The translations under genes and the position numbers were made by a program. Source: Paenibacillus sp. cl123 (GTDB lineage: Bacteria; Bacillota; Bacilli; Paenibacillales; NBRC-103111). From it: a stretch of DNA of 64,000 nt. Location of the stretch: the NCBI RefSeq assembly GCF_900101595.1, contig NZ_FMYY01000003.1:429889-493888 (forward strand), written 5' to 3'. Below, piece after piece: positions 35,671 through 43,912 of this stretch. The notes beneath the pieces are model-generated. The model saw only the letters and a list, made by a program, of their open reading frames with translations. It was not told where the DNA came from and made no database searches. Position 1 is the first letter of the stretch. Every line of letters begins with the position of its first letter.

Positions 35671-37737
35671 TTAATTGCGAGACGAGTCCCGCTTCAGTAC
35701 CCGAATGCCGTGAACAGGCAGCAGGACGACCGGTCCCAAGGCTTCGCCGCTTTCGAGATCGACGTAGGAATGTCCGTCCAGCGCCACCTCCGCCGCCTTG
35801 GCGCCGAAATTCATCAGGAAAACAAAATCCGATTCTCCGTCCGTTCGCTGCTGAGCCGTAACGCCCGCCGGCAGCTCCGTATCCAGCGTGCACGCGACAC
35901 CGGCTTCCGCCGTCACTTTGCGATAGAAATCATACAGGAAGTCGTCACCGAGTCGAGTTGCCACATAATAGGCCTTGCCCAGTCCAAGTTTATTGACGGT
36001 AAGGGCGGGGCGCTCCGCGTAGAAATCGTCGGTATAGCAGCCCAGCGCTTCCGCCCCCTCCAGATGAATCAGCTCGCACAGGTCGCGGGATTCATAACGG
36101 CCGGACAACCCGAGCCGATTGCCTTCTAGCAGGGACAAGCCGTTGCGCTCATGGTCATACAGCGCGTCGAGCTCCTCCGCCCAGATGCCGAGCGTCCTGC
36201 GCAGCGGCCCCGGGAAGCCTCCCAGATGGCATTGATCATACTCGTTCACGACGCCCGACCAATACGTAACGACCAGCGTGCCGCCGCGCTCCACGAATGC
36301 TTCCAGCTTGCGTCCGGTTTCTTCTCTGCACAGGTAGAGCATCGGCGCAACGATCAGCTTGTAGGGCGCAAAGTCGTCCTCGCTGCCGATCACATCCACG
36401 GAGACGCCCTGCTTCCAGAACGCGTGATGATGGTCTTGCACCGTCTCCTCGTAATGCAGCCCGGAATTGCGCGGGCCCTGCGCGTCCTTGACCGCCCAGC
36501 GGTTTTCCCAGTCGAACAGGATCGCGGCTTCCGAGGGGGTCGACGAGCCTGTCACTTCCGAGAGGTCGGCCAATGTGCCGCCCAGTTCCGCCACGTCGCG
36601 GAATACGCGGGTGTGCTCGTGGCCGGCATGGTCGACGACCGCGCCGTGCAATTTCTCGCTGGAGCCCCTGCTTTTCCTCCATTGGAAATATTGCACGGAG
36701 TCGGAGCCGTGCGCAACCGCCTGTAGGGAAGACAACCGGTGCATTCCCGGCTTCTTCAGCTTGCTCACCGCTTGCCAATTGGTCATACTGGGCGTGCTCT
36801 CCATCAGCAGAAACGGCTTGCGCATAATGGAGCGGAACAGGTCATGATGGAAGGCGAACGTCGAGGCTATCTTGGCGTTATCCGGCTCGCTGTGCCAGGT
36901 CGGATAGGCGTCCCAGGAGATCACGTCCAATATGGCGGCGAATTTGCGGTAATCCAGACCTTCGATCGGATGCATGTTGGTCGTAACCGGCAGGTCGGGA
37001 TTGGCCCATTTGACGGCATCAATCTCATGCTTGCAGAAGGCGATCGTCTGCTCCGACACGAAGCGGCGCCAGTCCAGATTCAGGCCGTGAACCATCCGTT
37101 CCCCGTGGGGAGCGGGGGATTCGATCTGCTTCCAATCCGTAAACGTATGCGCCCAGAACGAGGTCCACCATGCCAGATTCAACGCATCGAGCGTGCCATA
37201 TTGACGTTTCAGCCAGTCCCGGAACGCATCCTGGCACAGGTCACAATGGCACTCGCCCCCGTATTCGTTGGAAATATGCCAGCCGACGACTGCGGGATGT
37301 GCCGCGTAACGCTCCGCCAGCTTGCGGCCTATGATGGCCACCTTCTCCCGGTAGACCGGCGATGTATAGCAGTGGTTATGCCTCCCCCCGTGCAAATTGC
37401 GAACCCGGTTAGCACCTACCCGAAGCACCTCCGGGTAGCCGTCGGACAGCCAAGCGGGACGAGCGCCGCTCGGCGTCGCCAGCCAGGCGTAAATGCCGTT
37501 GTTGCGGAAGCGCTCAAGCACTTGATCCAGCCACTCGAACCGGAATTCGCCCTCGGAGGGCTCCAGCGAAGCCCACGAAAAGATGCCGATCGCCATTACG
37601 TTGCAGCCGGCAAGCTTCATAAGCCGTATGTCTTCCTCCAATACGGCGGGATCATGCAGCCATTGGTCGGGATTATAGTCAGCTCCGTGCATGAGCACGG
37701 GCAGCTTGGGGCTTATCGGCGCATGTAGCGTTGTCAT
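35671..37737 (-). CDS. Beta-galactosidase, glycoside hydrolase family 42
   Basis: The protein has 688 residues from the ATG at 37737 (AGGTGG seven bases upstream). The GH42 plan is complete: (beta/alpha)8 barrel with acid/base Glu near 158 in HISNEYGG, Zn-type cysteines in CHCDLC plus an earlier Cys near 123, and nucleophile Glu near 313 in LLMESTPS. The trimerisation domain follows (about 390-600), then a small beta domain. No signal is present, so it acts in the cytoplasm. GH42 enzymes remove terminal galactose from imported oligosaccharides, for example YesZ with pectic fragments. It is convergent with the lyase gene and divergent from the AraC regulator. Confidence 0.94.
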   Translation of the reverse strand: MTTLHAPISPKLPVLMHGADYNPDQWLHDPAVLEEDIRLMKLAGCNVMAIGIFSWASLEPSEGEFRFEWLDQVLERFRNNGIYAWLATPSGARPAWLSDGYPEVLRVGANRVRNLHGGRHNHCYTSPVYREKVAIIGRKLAERYAAHPAVVGWHISNEYGGECHCDLCQDAFRDWLKRQYGTLDALNLAWWTSFWAHTFTDWKQIESPAPHGERMVHGLNLDWRRFVSEQTIAFCKHEIDAVKWANPDLPVTTNMHPIEGLDYRKFAAILDVISWDAYPTWHSEPDNAKIASTFAFHHDLFRSIMRKPFLLMESTPSMTNWQAVSKLKKPGMHRLSSLQAVAHGSDSVQYFQWRKSRGSSEKLHGAVVDHAGHEHTRVFRDVAELGGTLADLSEVTGSSTPSEAAILFDWENRWAVKDAQGPRNSGLHYEETVQDHHHAFWKQGVSVDVIGSEDDFAPYKLIVAPMLYLCREETGRKLEAFVERGGTLVVTYWSGVVNEYDQCHLGGFPGPLRRTLGIWAEELDALYDHERNGLSLLEGNRLGLSGRYESRDLCELIHLEGAEALGCYTDDFYAERPALTVNKLGLGKAYYVATRLGDDFLYDFYRKVTAEAGVACTLDTELPAGVTAQQRTDGESDFVFLMNFGAKAAEVALDGHSYVDLESGEALGPVVLLPVHGIRVLKRDSSRN

Positions 37738-37775
37738 ATACACTCCACCTCGTCATTTAATCATTCTCTTATGCT

Positions 37776-37804
37776 TTGATCATAGTCCATAACAAAGCTA
37801 TAAT
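37776..37804 (+). promoter_or_regulatory. Promoter of the AraC-type regulator
   Basis: TTGATC at 37776-37781, a 17-base spacer, and TATAAT at 37799-37804. It lies in the divergent region shared with the beta-galactosidase gene. Confidence 0.7.
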
Positions 37805-37863
37805 CATAGAATAGAACCGTCAATAAATCGTCCGATCTTAACATAAGAGGAGAGTCACTTCCG

Positions 37864-38763
37864 ATGATGCCTTTCTTGTTCGCCGATAACGCCAATCTGG
37901 AGCAGCGCCTTCCCCTGTACGTCCTGTGCGTAGGCAGCCATGAGCAGAGGGAGATTGACAGATTGCGCAGCGGCTATCCCGCGCATCAGCTGTTCCTGAC
38001 CCGCCGAGGCAAGGGGCGGTTCCGCTTGGCCGACGGGCGCGAGTACGGGCTGTCGGCGGGCATGGCGCTGTTGATGCCTGCGCATACGCGGCATAGCTAT
38101 CGACCGGATAAGGCGGAGGATACCTGGGATCTCGGCTTTATCGCCTTCGGCGGCGGCGCGGCCGAAGGATTGCTTTTGCAGCTGGGCGTCAGCAAGCTAG
38201 CGGCCGGCGGAACGCCGCAGCAGCAGGCCGAGCCGGAACCGGTCGCCGTCCACGCACCGAATTTCGCAGAGCTTTGGCTGAAGCTGGAAGGCATCTGGCA
38301 TTCGATCCATCAAGGCGGCGAGCATGCCTACGACGCTTCCAGGCGATTGTACGATCTGCTGCTCGCCTGGATGGAGGGGCAATACCCGGCCGCCAAGCCA
38401 TCCAAGAAGGTCGTGCCGTCGGGTCAGCCCAACCCCGCATTGCAAGCCGCCGTGCAGTGGATCCATGACCACTCGAACGAACGGCTGCTCCTGTCCAACA
38501 TTGCCAATGCGGCCGGATATTCGGTGCAGCATTTTCACCGACTGTTCGTCGCAGGCTACGGCATGACGCCTCAGCAATACATGCTGCAGCTGCGCATGAG
38601 CAGATCCTTGCAGCTTTTTAAGGACTATCCCGGCATTACGGTGGAGCGGGTCGCGGAGCAGCTCGGCATGGATACCAGCTACTTCATTCGGATGTTCAAG
38701 CGTACGTATGGCACGACACCGAAGCGGCACGTTCAAGCGGGCAAACCGGTGAAGCCGTTGTGA
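37864..38763 (+). CDS. AraC-family transcriptional regulator with cupin sensor domain
   Basis: The 299-residue protein has an N-terminal cupin-like ligand pocket (about 10-120; HQLFLTRRGKGRF, MALLMPAHTRHSY) and a C-terminal double HTH (about 195-295; TVERVAEQLGMDTSYFIRMFKRTYGTTPKRH). Such regulators activate adjacent sugar-hydrolase genes. Being divergent from the GH42 gene, it probably controls that gene. A GAGGAGAG site precedes ATGATG. Confidence 0.88.
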   Translation: MMPFLFADNANLEQRLPLYVLCVGSHEQREIDRLRSGYPAHQLFLTRRGKGRFRLADGREYGLSAGMALLMPAHTRHSYRPDKAEDTWDLGFIAFGGGAAEGLLLQLGVSKLAAGGTPQQQAEPEPVAVHAPNFAELWLKLEGIWHSIHQGGEHAYDASRRLYDLLLAWMEGQYPAAKPSKKVVPSGQPNPALQAAVQWIHDHSNERLLLSNIANAAGYSVQHFHRLFVAGYGMTPQQYMLQLRMSRSLQLFKDYPGITVERVAEQLGMDTSYFIRMFKRTYGTTPKRHVQAGKPVKPL

Positions 38764-38965
38764 ACCTTCTCTTTCCGCTGTGTCAAGCCAGGCTCGCTAT
38801 TGCGCTCTATCCCGGAGCAGGGGGGAATATCAGCTGCTCACCGTTAGCAAGGCCAGGAAGTGAGCCGGCAAGCGCATATTTATTTCTTAACATCCTGTCC
38901 GCCGTGATGATTCCATTTTCTCGCTCATATACTTTATCATTTGAAAGAGGAAGGGGAGAATCCAC

Positions 38966-39184
38966 ATGCCTTCAATTATCCTGGCTCCGATTAAAATTAC
39001 AGGCAATGACGGAGAATTGGTGTTTGGCGATGTGCTTCAAGTGACGCCGAAGAGCACCTCGAAGACGGCTTCCGGAGGCGGGGGCGGCAATACCGGCGAT
39101 TTCTGCGCTACGTTCACGCTGATCAGCTTCACAAATACGCTCGATCCGGATGTTGCCGACAGCAACAATGCGGGGAACAACTAG
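38966..39184 (+). CDS. GerPF/GerPA-like spore germination protein
   Basis: The 72-residue protein matches the GerPA/GerPF family: PIKITGNDGELVFGDVLQVTPKSTSKT, a Gly-rich stretch, NTGDF, and the ending NTLDPDVADSNNAGNN. GerP proteins form a coat-localised machine that lets germinants through the spore coat. The gene stands apart from the main gerP genes, separated by the gerT-like gene. A CATATACT sequence at 38926-38933 could be a mother-cell sigma -10, but that is weak. GAAGGGGAG precedes the ATG. Confidence 0.88.
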   Translation: MPSIILAPIKITGNDGELVFGDVLQVTPKSTSKTASGGGGGNTGDFCATFTLISFTNTLDPDVADSNNAGNN

Positions 39185-39205
39185 TCCTTATCCGGAATGG
39201 CATAG

Positions 39206-39253
39206 AAAAAGCACATGTTCCGTATTCGCAGAGTACGGCGGCATGTGCTTTTT
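39206..39253. terminator. Bidirectional terminator between gerPF-like and gerT-like genes
   Basis: AAAAAGCACATG at 39206-39217 pairs with CATGTGCTTTTT at 39242-39253, with an inner CCGTA/TACGG pairing. Confidence 0.85.
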
Positions 39254-39260
39254 GGCGGGC

Positions 39261-39743
39261 TCAGAATCTGACATCTATTTCGTAAAAGGGATTTTCCGTG
39301 GACTGTTTCCGCATATGGAGCTGCAAAATACCGTTGCGGTAGACCGCCTTGCAGCTTGTAGCGCTGACCAGGCTGGGGAGCCGGACAGTCTGGGTTCTGT
39401 CTTGAGGCAGCCCCTCGAGCCGCAGCGTGCTGACGTTCAGCATTACCCGTATTTTTCTCGCTTGGCTTTTATCCGGAATATGCACCTTGACGATCACATT
39501 GCGATGGGTGTCGAACACCTCCGTGTGAAAGTGATGCTTGAGGGACTGGGATTGGACCTGCGCCTGAGGCATAGCTTGCTTCATGATATCTTTGATGTAG
39601 CCATCGATCCAGGACAGATCGCCCGGGATTGACGGGGTGGGAGCCAAAGGCATTTTCCCGCCGAAAAATTGTTCGAATTGCTTCCAGTTCATATCGAAAT
39701 AAGGATTCGGATTGGATGAATGAGGCGGATTTGTTTTGCTCAT
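39261..39743 (-). CDS. GerT/CotP-like Hsp20-fold spore protein
   Basis: The 160-residue protein has an N-terminal half with WKQFEQFFGGKMPL and a C-terminal alpha-crystallin-like beta domain (about 75-155; VFDTHRNVIVKVHIPDKSQARKIRVMLN, then LRLEGLP). It resembles GerT, a spore coat protein needed for normal germination, and the CotP/CotM small heat-shock group. Location among gerP genes supports a coat or germination role. GGAGTGATC precedes the ATG. Confidence 0.78.
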   Translation of the reverse strand: MSKTNPPHSSNPNPYFDMNWKQFEQFFGGKMPLAPTPSIPGDLSWIDGYIKDIMKQAMPQAQVQSQSLKHHFHTEVFDTHRNVIVKVHIPDKSQARKIRVMLNVSTLRLEGLPQDRTQTVRLPSLVSATSCKAVYRNGILQLHMRKQSTENPFYEIDVRF

Positions 39744-39874
39744 GAGCGATCACTCCTTTGTTCCCAGTATATGATGCGCGATCTGTACGCATGAGCGCCT
39801 TTGCTTGGGAAAACATACTTTGCGCCACTGCGACATATATTGAAATAAAACGATGTGAAGTAGGGTGCTGCCTT

Positions 39875-40096
39875 ATGCCGGCTATCGTGGGTGCCATCAA
39901 GATCAACAACGTCAGCGCAGGCTCCATCGTACATATCGGGGATTCAGTCCAGCTTGCTCCTCAGTCTGTAGCGAAAACCTTTGCCGGAGCAGGATCATTT
40001 AATACCGGAGACAATCTGCGTGTGTATAACTATGTGAGTACGACCAATACGTACGATAATGATCTGCTCGATTCGAATATTGCGCTTACGAACTAA
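39875..40096 (+). CDS. gerPA: Spore germination protein GerPA/GerPF family
   Basis: The 73-residue protein starts at the internal ATG 39875 (MPAIVGAIKINNVSAG, the canonical GerPA/PF start), with AGGGTG upstream. IVHIGDSVQLAPQSVAKTFAG and the NTYDND-type ending fit the family. It is the first gene of a gerPA-PE run. GerPA and GerPF are homologous, so the letter is assigned by position. Confidence 0.9.
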   Translation: MPAIVGAIKINNVSAGSIVHIGDSVQLAPQSVAKTFAGAGSFNTGDNLRVYNYVSTTNTYDNDLLDSNIALTN

Positions 40097-40105
40097 GGCG
40101 GGTGG

Positions 40106-40333
40106 ATGAGTATGGCGACATGGACCGTGCATCAGAGCATAGTGATCCATCAGATGAAAATCGGTGCGGTAAACAATTCATCCGTGCTTCAGATTGGTAC
40201 CGCAGGCTCCATCCGATCGTTGGCCAACTTATATAATACGGGCGGCTTTACGGGTCCTGCGCCTGAATTAGGACAATCAGCCGAAGAGCCTTCGCCGCTG
40301 CCGCTGGTTCCGCTTCCAGTCCCGTCCACTTAA
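40106..40333 (+). CDS. gerPB: Spore germination protein GerPB
   Basis: The 75-residue protein has the GerPB pattern SVLQIGTAGSIRSLANLYNTGGFTGPAPE followed by a Pro-rich tail. An alternative ATG at 40112 has better spacing from GGGTGG. It lies between gerPA and gerPC as in Bacillus. Confidence 0.92.
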   Translation: MSMATWTVHQSIVIHQMKIGAVNNSSVLQIGTAGSIRSLANLYNTGGFTGPAPELGQSAEEPSPLPLVPLPVPST

Positions 40334-40355
40334 TTGCAAAACGGAGGAATACGCC

Positions 40356-41009
40356 ATGCGCCCGAATTCGGAATACGAGACCTACTTCCAGCAGCTCCAC
40401 GCGTATTTGAAATGGCAGACGGATCGGATTCGTTACTTGGAAACCAGGCTTGATCGTATGGAGAAAGAGCTGGAGCAGGTCAAAGGTCAGGAACGTATCC
40501 GCATTGATAAAATCGAGTATAACTTCGATCAGTTGAAGGTGGAAACGCTGGAGGGAACGTTGAATGTGGGCATATCGCCTTCGGGGCTGAATGGTCAAGA
40601 CATTGAGGATATGGCTGTCGACGGCAAAACGATCACGACCAATACGTCGCGCTCCGAGGCTTTCGAACGTATACAGCGGAACGTCCAGACCTTTTTGGAG
40701 CAAAGGCTGCCGGATGAAATGGCCAGGCTGAAAGCCGAATACCAATTGGAGCTTGAGGAGGACCTGGGGGCGCGTGTAGCCGGGGATCTGCAGGGGCAGA
40801 CGAGACAAAGAATCGAATATTACATGCAGGCGATAGCCGGGCCCGCGCCGGCTTCCGTCATGCCGGAGCAGGAGAAGATCATTACGGATGCGGTAATCAA
40901 TGACATTCAGGCCGGTCTGGATCAATTTATGTTGAAGCGCCAGCAAGAAGGAGGAGAGATGGATGCGTCAAGTCAGTCCGGAAGTGATTCTGCTGCAGGT
41001 GGAAAATAA
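40356..41009 (+). CDS. gerPC: Spore germination protein GerPC
   Basis: The 217-residue protein is the largest GerP member. It has the N-terminal YFQQLHAYLKWQTDRIRYLETRLDRMEKELEQ coiled coil (about 8-45), KIEYNFDQLKVETLEGTLNVGISP, and a Glu/Gln-rich helical C-terminus. ACGGAGGAA precedes the ATG. It overlaps gerPD by 47 bases. Confidence 0.92.
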   Translation: MRPNSEYETYFQQLHAYLKWQTDRIRYLETRLDRMEKELEQVKGQERIRIDKIEYNFDQLKVETLEGTLNVGISPSGLNGQDIEDMAVDGKTITTNTSRSEAFERIQRNVQTFLEQRLPDEMARLKAEYQLELEEDLGARVAGDLQGQTRQRIEYYMQAIAGPAPASVMPEQEKIITDAVINDIQAGLDQFMLKRQQEGGEMDASSQSGSDSAAGGK

Positions 41010-41169
41010 AGTGCTAAGTGTAGGAACGATCAATCTGGATGGTGTCGCGAGTTCGTCCTTGTTTTTGATCGGGGACATGGATACCGCTATGTTATCCTCC
41101 GTATTCGATACGCCGCCGGAATCGCTTATTATTGGCCCGGCAGGAATAATAGCTGCTGAAGAGGGCTAG
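40963..41169 (+). CDS. gerPD: Spore germination protein GerPD
   Basis: The 68-residue protein matches GerPD: VLSVGTINLDGVASSSLFLIGD and SSVFDTPPESLIIGP. AAGGAGGAGAG inside the gerPC frame precedes the ATG. The stop abuts the gerPE start. Confidence 0.93.
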   Translation: MRQVSPEVILLQVENKVLSVGTINLDGVASSSLFLIGDMDTAMLSSVFDTPPESLIIGPAGIIAAEEG

Positions 41170-41559
41170 ATGAACGTCAATCGGGTAAGAACCAGCAAAG
41201 TGCAGGCAATGAAAGTATACAGTATTGGTTATGCCTCGGCCTTATTTATCGGAGATTTGCAGCAATTTGCTCCTTTAACCGAGGCGTTGGCCATTCAACG
41301 CGAGATCAGCCGGTTCAGGGGCGATGAAGGAGATTTGTCCGCGTATCCGATCTTCTCTGTGCCTATCCCGCAGCTTCAGCCGATCCGGGTGACACGGCTA
41401 AGCGTAAATAATGTGAATCCGGAAATTTGCGTCAGCCAGGTCCGGATATTGGCGGTGTCCACCTCATCATCATTTCAGGTAGGATCGCTTGGCCGCATGG
41501 ACGCTCAGTCCAGGATCAAAAATATACGGGAGAAGCTGACAGGTCTGGTGCCCAAATAA
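41170..41559 (+). CDS. gerPE: Spore germination protein GerPE
   Basis: The 129-residue protein matches GerPE: SIGYASALFIGD, then EALAIQREISRFRGDEGDLSAYPIFSVPIPQ, and a C-terminal second repeat VSTSSSFQVGSLGRMDAQSRIKNIR. It starts immediately after the gerPD stop. In Bacillus subtilis gerPF would follow; here a terminator does. Confidence 0.93.
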   Translation: MNVNRVRTSKVQAMKVYSIGYASALFIGDLQQFAPLTEALAIQREISRFRGDEGDLSAYPIFSVPIPQLQPIRVTRLSVNNVNPEICVSQVRILAVSTSSSFQVGSLGRMDAQSRIKNIREKLTGLVPK

Positions 41560-41590
41560 AGAGAGCCATCCAAGCGATGCTCTCTTTTTT
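41558..41590 (+). terminator. Terminator of the gerP operon
   Basis: AAAGAGAGC pairs with GCTCTCTTT, followed by a run of six Ts. Confidence 0.85.
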
Positions 41591-41623
41591 AATGGGAAAC
41601 GGCCGGGCAACGACCTCTGCTTA

Positions 41624-41632
41624 TGGTATAAT
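41624..41632 (+). promoter_or_regulatory. Extended -10 promoter for the VOC gene
   Basis: TGGTATAAT is a perfect extended -10 (TGnTATAAT), placed between the gerP terminator and the VOC gene. Confidence 0.55.
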
Positions 41633-41693
41633 GATTGGGAGCTAGATTTACGCAGGAGGAAGCGGCAAGGAACCTTAAGAAGGAGTGAAAGGA

Positions 41694-42086
41694 TTGGCAC
41701 GTATTAAGCTAGAGCATGTCGGCATTATGGTAAAGGATATGGAGACGTCGGTGCGATTTTATGAGGAAGTGATCGGGCTGACCTGCAAAGAAACGCTCGA
41801 TCATACCAATGGCGTGATCAAGCTCGCATTCCTGGGCTTCGGCCGGCAGGGAGAAACGGAGCTGGAATTAATTCAAGGCTACCATGACGGCTTGCCCCAG
41901 GAAGGCAAGGTTCACCATGTAGCTTTTACGGTCGATGATATCGAAGAGGAATTCAAGCGTATCCAGGGGTTAAGCCATGTGCGTCTCATCGATCAGGAAA
42001 TCACGACTTTGCCCAATGGTTCCAGGTACTTTTTCTTCCATGGTCCGGACGGAGAATGGATCGAACTGTTCCAGTCTACCCGGTAG
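41694..42086 (+). CDS. VOC (glyoxalase/bleomycin-resistance fold) family protein
   Basis: The protein has 130 residues from TTG 41694, correctly spaced from AAGGAG at 41680-41685; the GTG at 41685 overlaps that site. It starts ARIKLEHVGIMVKDMETSVRFYEEVIGL, with the metal-site His of the beta-alpha-beta-beta-beta fold, then VHHVAFTVDDIEE and FFFHGPDGEWIELFQ with the second His/Glu. It is probably a metal-dependent lyase or dioxygenase-like enzyme. Substrate unknown; lactoylglutathione lyase annotation would go too far. Confidence 0.85.
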   Translation: MARIKLEHVGIMVKDMETSVRFYEEVIGLTCKETLDHTNGVIKLAFLGFGRQGETELELIQGYHDGLPQEGKVHHVAFTVDDIEEEFKRIQGLSHVRLIDQEITTLPNGSRYFFFHGPDGEWIELFQSTR

Positions 42087-42095
42087 AGGATTAGC

Positions 42096-42296
42096 ATGAA
42101 GACAGGAGCCGACAAACTATCCAAAGGGCAGCCCGTAAAAATCAATTGTTTGCAGTGCAAGCATTATTTTGTTACATGGGACCCCCAGTTTCCAAGGGGC
42201 TGCCGGTCGTACGGGGTCAAAACAAGTCAGATGCCTTCAGCGCTGGTATATCGCTCATCCGGTCAGCCATGTCTGACCTTCGAAATGAAATCATAA
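42096..42296 (+). CDS. Small CxxC zinc-site protein, 66 residues
   Basis: The 66-residue protein has the conserved pattern INCLQCKHYFVTWDPQFPRGCRSYGVKTSQMPS, then SSGQPCLTFE: four Cys, probably binding a metal. Short proteins of this type occur in Bacillales and I recall some being labelled uracil-DNA glycosylase without visible catalytic motifs; I would not use that name. It follows the VOC gene by 9 bases and is probably co-transcribed. Confidence 0.75.
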   Translation: MKTGADKLSKGQPVKINCLQCKHYFVTWDPQFPRGCRSYGVKTSQMPSALVYRSSGQPCLTFEMKS

Positions 42297-42334
42297 GCGG
42301 CTTGGAGAGAGGCAGACTTATGAAAAGTAAGCCG

Positions 42335-42354
42335 GGCCCCTGAGGAGAGGGGCC
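42335..42354 (+). terminator. GC-rich hairpin between small genes
   Basis: GGCCCCT at 42335-42341 pairs with AGGGGCC at 42348-42354. There is no T tract, so it is a weak terminator at best. Confidence 0.4.
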
Positions 42355-42387
42355 TTCGCCCATCCAGCCGGCAGGGGGAATACCCGG

Positions 42388-42585
42388 ATGTTATTCAACT
42401 TGCAGCAGAAAAAGCTGATACTTGAGCTTCTAAGGAAAGAAAAGCGCAAGCTGTTCTCCAAACATAAGGGGGAGCTGCTGGACAAAACGATCGACGATTT
42501 GTCGCAAATGGTACGCAATGAACAAGTAAATGCCGCGGAACTCCGGGACAATGTGATCGACTGGCAGTCGCATAAAAAACGCTAG
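42388..42585 (+). CDS. Small basic helical protein, 65 residues, unknown
   Basis: The 65-residue, Lys-rich protein is probably all helical (LFNLQQKKLILELLRKEKRKLF at the start). CAGGGGGAAT lies before the ATG. No signal, membrane segment or known motif. I do not recognise a family. Confidence 0.55.
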   Translation: MLFNLQQKKLILELLRKEKRKLFSKHKGELLDKTIDDLSQMVRNEQVNAAELRDNVIDWQSHKKR

Positions 42586-42625
42586 CCTATAGGGAGGCGG
42601 GAAAACCTCTCTTGAGAGCCTTCTT

Positions 42626-42784
42626 TTAAGTGCGGATCAGCTCCAGTCGTATCGCTTGTTCTTCTGTCAAAATAAACTGCTCACCCGGGCTAATGGTATC
42701 TTCTTCATGCAGTCCGAACAACTGCATCAGTTCTAGCCATATGCCGCGCTCCATCGCTTCCTGGGCTGTAATCATAATTTTCAT
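42626..42784 (-). CDS. Small protein, 52 residues, unknown
   Basis: An ATG at 42784 preceded by GGAGGAGAA gives 52 residues: MKIMITAQEAMERGIWLELMQLFGLH, then EQFILTEEQAIRLELI. The arrangement of two short helices with a hinge is seen. Too short for automatic finders, but the ribosome site is strong. Function unknown. Confidence 0.65.
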   Translation of the reverse strand: MKIMITAQEAMERGIWLELMQLFGLHEEDTISPGEQFILTEEQAIRLELIRT

Positions 42785-42970
42785 CTAAGTTCTCCTCCAG
42801 ACATTAGGTGATCTACTCCATGATTACACCAATTCGGAGCCGTTATACCAAGGGGCGGCCGAGAGTCATGTCCGAATGCCTCTGTGAGACGGAACCTTTT
42901 CCTGGCAGCGCTCGTCTAACGGTTATCGTGCGCCTGTCTGTCGAACAGGCTAGAAGGAGGAACAGACCGA

Positions 42971-43243
42971 ATGAAGAGAATGTCAGCGCCATGCAGCAAA
43001 TTGGGATCCTCGCTCGTGAGCCTGTGCCGCAGAACAAGCATAGCTGGTTTGCCGGGAGTTTCGGCTCTCTGGGTAGGGGCGGCGTTGGCATCCCCTTCCT
43101 ATGCTTGTGCCTGTGAAGGCGCGCCGCCGCCTCAAGGGTGGTCACAGTGGCTATACCTTGTTCTCGGCATAGTCATGGGGCTTGGCATGCTTGTCTACTC
43201 CGTTGGGCTTGCCGTCAAAGTTTGGCGCAGCCGCCCCTGCTAA
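42971..43243 (+). CDS. Small membrane protein, 90 residues, unknown
   Basis: AAGGAGG precedes the ATG. The first 45 residues are signal-like and end ASPSYACAC, and a second hydrophobic segment WLYLVLGIVMGLGMLVYSVGLAV lies at about 60-82, followed by a short basic tail. It is probably a membrane protein with an external Cys-containing loop. No family recognised. Confidence 0.65.
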   Translation: MKRMSAPCSKLGSSLVSLCRRTSIAGLPGVSALWVGAALASPSYACACEGAPPPQGWSQWLYLVLGIVMGLGMLVYSVGLAVKVWRSRPC

Positions 43244-43494
43244 CTCCCGGGCCTCGCTCTGACATAGTCCTGCAGGGTAACGGACGCTTGTAAGAATATG
43301 AAAGCCTGTTTTGAAAATATGTAAATATTCTCTTGGCTCCGACGGATGAAGCTGCTTGCAAGCAATACAGTAGAACATGTCAACGACCCCTCGCCCCTGG
43401 ATTCAATTAATATCACAATATGTATGAAGGCGGGGGAATATGTCAGTTGTCGTCCGGAGAATGACTATTTGTCAGGAAAGGGGAACATCGCACC

Positions 43495-43710
43495 ATGGTA
43501 TCCGGTCAAACCCAGGACTACAAGGAAAAATGGCTGCTAATCAAAGAAGCGTCGTCGGATTCGGCCGTCGAGTCGCTTGTGGGGGAGCTTATCGAGGAGC
43601 TTGAACGTCTCGCGGGAGAGAATAAACGGCTGAAGACGGCGCTGCTTAAGGCGACGACGGCGCAGAAGCCGACGATGTCCACGAAACTAAGCGAGGCTTT
43701 GCGAGAGTAA
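43495..43710 (+). CDS. Small coiled-coil protein, 71 residues, unknown
   Basis: CAGGAAAGGGG precedes the ATG. The 71-residue product has a heptad-like helix SLVGELIEELERLAGENKRLKTALLKA (about 27-53) and no signal. Probably a soluble dimer-forming protein; no family recognised. Confidence 0.65.
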   Translation: MVSGQTQDYKEKWLLIKEASSDSAVESLVGELIEELERLAGENKRLKTALLKATTAQKPTMSTKLSEALRE

Positions 43711-43912
43711 GAGGAAGGAAATGGACGGAACTATTAGAACACGGGTCACTGCAAACGGCCGATTTGGCTGGATGCGGGGCCCATTTGTGTGAAAAAAGTC
43801 TGTCATACAAATGTAATATATTCGCCATCAGACTTTGACATATTCTGCAAGGCGCCCATGCTATGATAAGGACACGCTTAGGGAACCTAAGTGAACCTTG
43901 GGAGGGATCGAC

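Noticed and set aside
38760-39044. 94-codon plus-strand frame between the AraC and gerPF-like genes
   Set aside because: Low-quality composition, runs into the gerPF-like gene in another frame, no ribosome site.
42096-42296. Uracil-DNA glycosylase
   Set aside because: At 66 residues it lacks any glycosylase catalytic motif; only a four-Cys site is visible.
43346-43540. 64-codon plus-strand frame
   Set aside because: No ribosome site and overlaps the better supported gene at 43495.
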